Of a DNA stretch of 64,000 nt, positions 62,598-64,000 are shown in pieces (within the stretch, counting starts at the first letter, position 1; each line of letters opens with the position of its first letter). The notes beneath the pieces are model-generated. The model did no database searches, was not told where the DNA came from, and saw only the letters and a list, made by a program, of their open reading frames with translations. The stretch is from DASYXZ01 sp035308965 (GTDB taxonomy: Bacteria > Acidobacteriota > Terriglobia > UBA7540), in NCBI GenBank assembly GCA_035308965.1, contig DATGFN010000043.1, forward strand, positions 124,001 to 188,000. Direction: 5' to 3'. Made by a program: the position numbers and the translations under genes.

Positions 62598-64000
62598 TAC
62601 TGTTTTCCTCCCAGAAGTTGTTGGGCGGCATTCTCAGCCTGTCCCATAGACCGCAATAATGTCGCCCGCGCGACGTTGAAACTAAAAAGGCTTGAAATGT
62701 AATTCTCGTCCGCGGTGGCCATAGCCTCCTGTGCCTGAACCACCTCAAGACTGTTGGCGACGCCGGCGGCGAAGCGGTCTTGCGCCTCTTTGACTTGCTC
62801 GTTCGCCAACTTCTCCGCGCTCATCGCCACTTGCACCTGGTCCCCGGTAGATTTCAAATCCAAATAGGCGGTTCGAACCTCGAAGTCGATCCTGCTGCGC
62901 AGGTCTTGCAGTTGGGCCTGGCGCTCGCGCAACAACGCGTCGGCCTCCAGAACTTTTCCGCGCACCAGGCCTCCTTCAAAAATCGGAACGCGAACATTGG
63001 CCGCCACCGTAAAAGTGCCATGTGAATTGCCCGGTGACAACCCAATGTCACCGTAATCGGCATTAAAGCGCAGGGCCGGGAGGCCCTCCCCCCGAGCGGC
63101 CTTCTTATTCGATTCAGCAGCCCGTACCAAAGCTCCAGCACTTTGAAAGTCGGACCTGGATTTCAGCGCCTGCTCCAGGGCCTGGTCAAGCGGAAGGTTG
63201 GGAACGGGCGTGTAGGGGACGGTGTCCGAAAGGGAGAACTCCTGTCCGATGGGCAGCCCGATGGCGCGCGCCAGGCTCAACTTTTGCTTTTGAAAGGCGT
63301 TTTGAACAAACATCAGGCGCTGTTGTTCCGCCTGCAATTCCACCTGAGCGCGCAGCACGTCGATGCCGGGCACAGTCCCCGCCTTCTTCATATCCAAGGC
63401 ACGATCGTAAATTGCCTGGGCGGTCTTCAGTTGGGCCGCGGCCGCATCGACGCGGCTGGAAGCAGCCGTGGCTGCCAGATAGAGGTCGGCGGATACCAGC
63501 ATCACCAGTTCGCGGGAATCCTGGTAGGAAAGCTCCGCCGCCTTCATTTTTTCCGCTTCCGACCGCGCTCCGTTCAAGGCCTTAAAATCCAATATGGGTT
63601 GCGAGAGAAAGGCTCGCGTATCGAATGTGTTGAACGGACCCACAATAGCGGGGATGCCGGGGAAACTTGAAAACCCGAAGGCTTGAAGGTTTAGTTGTTG
63701 CCTCGCTTCCGTGGTTCCCCAACTGACTTTCGGTAACAAATCAGAGAGGGCGCGCAATCTCGCCCCGCGCGCCGACCGCGTCTCCTGTCCGGAGAGTAAC
63801 AAACCCAAGTTGTATTTCAGCCCGCGCTCAATCGTATCTTTCAGGCTGAGCGCCAGCACACCCGGAGTTGGTTCGCCGGATGGGACTCCGCCCAGAAATG
63901 GGTTTTGATTTCCCATTCCGGACATTATTGAGGATTCGCCGGTGGACGATGACTCAGGCTCGCCCGCCTGTTCGACTGAGGACGCCGGGCCAGCCGGCGT
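62597..64000 (-). CDS. TolC-family outer-membrane efflux protein (5' end outside window)
   Basis: The frame stays open to the right edge of the window, so the gene is partial there: at least 467 residues are visible and no signal peptide. The first ATG inside the window (63925) is probably internal. Two outer membrane efflux protein repeats are present (ALSLKDTIERGLKYNLGLLL; LDQALEQALKSRSDFQSAGA), with long helices and strands forming the trimeric channel. A Pro/Ser/Glu-rich stretch precedes the first repeat. It is the first visible gene of the efflux operon. Confidence 0.88.
   Translation of the reverse strand, partial: TPAGPASSVEQAGEPESSSTGESSIMSGMGNQNPFLGGVPSGEPTPGVLALSLKDTIERGLKYNLGLLLSGQETRSARGARLRALSDLLPKVSWGTTEARQQLNLQAFGFSSFPGIPAIVGPFNTFDTRAFLSQPILDFKALNGARSEAEKMKAAELSYQDSRELVMLVSADLYLAATAASSRVDAAAAQLKTAQAIYDRALDMKKAGTVPGIDVLRAQVELQAEQQRLMFVQNAFQKQKLSLARAIGLPIGQEFSLSDTVPYTPVPNLPLDQALEQALKSRSDFQSAGALVRAAESNKKAARGEGLPALRFNADYGDIGLSPGNSHGTFTVAANVRVPIFEGGLVRGKVLEADALLRERQAQLQDLRSRIDFEVRTAYLDLKSTGDQVQVAMSAEKLANEQVKEAQDRFAAGVANSLEVVQAQEAMATADENYISSLFSFNVARATLLRSMGQAENAAQQLLGGKQ

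Noticed and set aside
1..64000. tRNA, rRNA and known riboswitch signatures
   Set aside because: None recognised by reading; a covariance-model search would be needed to exclude them fully.

Overview
The window looks like chromosomal DNA from a free-living member of the Acidobacteriota. This is inferred from gene content, not from a marker gene. It carries two very large Oar-type TonB-dependent receptors with N-terminal carboxypeptidase-regulatory-like domains, a Ser/Thr protein kinase fused to a PD40-type beta-propeller, a proline-rich coiled-coil protein coupled to a TPR/Slt transglycosylase, many TTG/GTG starts, and intergenic regions full of short palindromic repeats. No rRNA, tRNA, CRISPR array, integrase or phage structural gene was recognised.

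Layout. 1-2.3 kb: a small His-rich protein, a secreted protein of unknown function and palindromic repeats. 2.3-5.2 kb: leuA and leuB, separated by an AT-rich gap. 5.4-13.1 kb: a zinc-dependent phospholipase C-like protein and two overlapping TonB receptors. 13.2-15.5 kb (minus): a sugar permease and a ROK fructokinase. 15.8-22.7 kb: a secreted calpain-like protease with TPR-like repeats, an ICMT-like membrane methyltransferase, an orphan NarL-type regulator, a Gly-rich secreted protein, a beta-propeller protein and an ACS-type MFS permease. 22.8-25.5 kb (minus): the Ser/Thr kinase.

25.5-30.8 kb is the accessory region and the most unusual part. It has an Xre-type regulator with a coiled-coil tail, divergent from a Cys-motif protein and three consecutive paralogues of a small excisionase-like HTH protein. 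These are followed by an IS200-like (RAYT-type) transposase set between arrays of short hairpins, and about 1.3 kb of hairpin-rich DNA with no gene.

30.8-43.1 kb: an MscS-type channel; a minus-strand operon of an O-methyltransferase, an EgtE-like PLP enzyme and a Tat-exported FG-GAP protein; a zinc-ribbon rhomboid protease; RlpA; a second O-methyltransferase; a HIT protein; an M1 aminopeptidase. 43.4-59.6 kb (all plus): coiled-coil protein and Slt, a four-helix-bundle gene framed by heptad-periodic inverted repeats, an aminotransferase, an OprB-like porin, a membrane protein, an aldo/keto reductase, gamma-glutamyltransferase and a TIM-barrel protein, asnS, arginase, and hicBA overlapping ddl. 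59.7-64 kb (minus): a tripartite EmrB/EmrA/TolC efflux operon whose tolC-like gene runs off the window.

Repeats link the regions. A roughly 175-bp MITE-like family with TGGTGTCATTTG ends occurs five times (15.6, 25.5, 27.6, 37.6 and 43.2 kb), mostly just upstream of genes. Four loci carry inverted pairs of self-complementary hairpins. Two loci carry 7-bp-periodic inverted repeats. None of these families has been searched against a database here.
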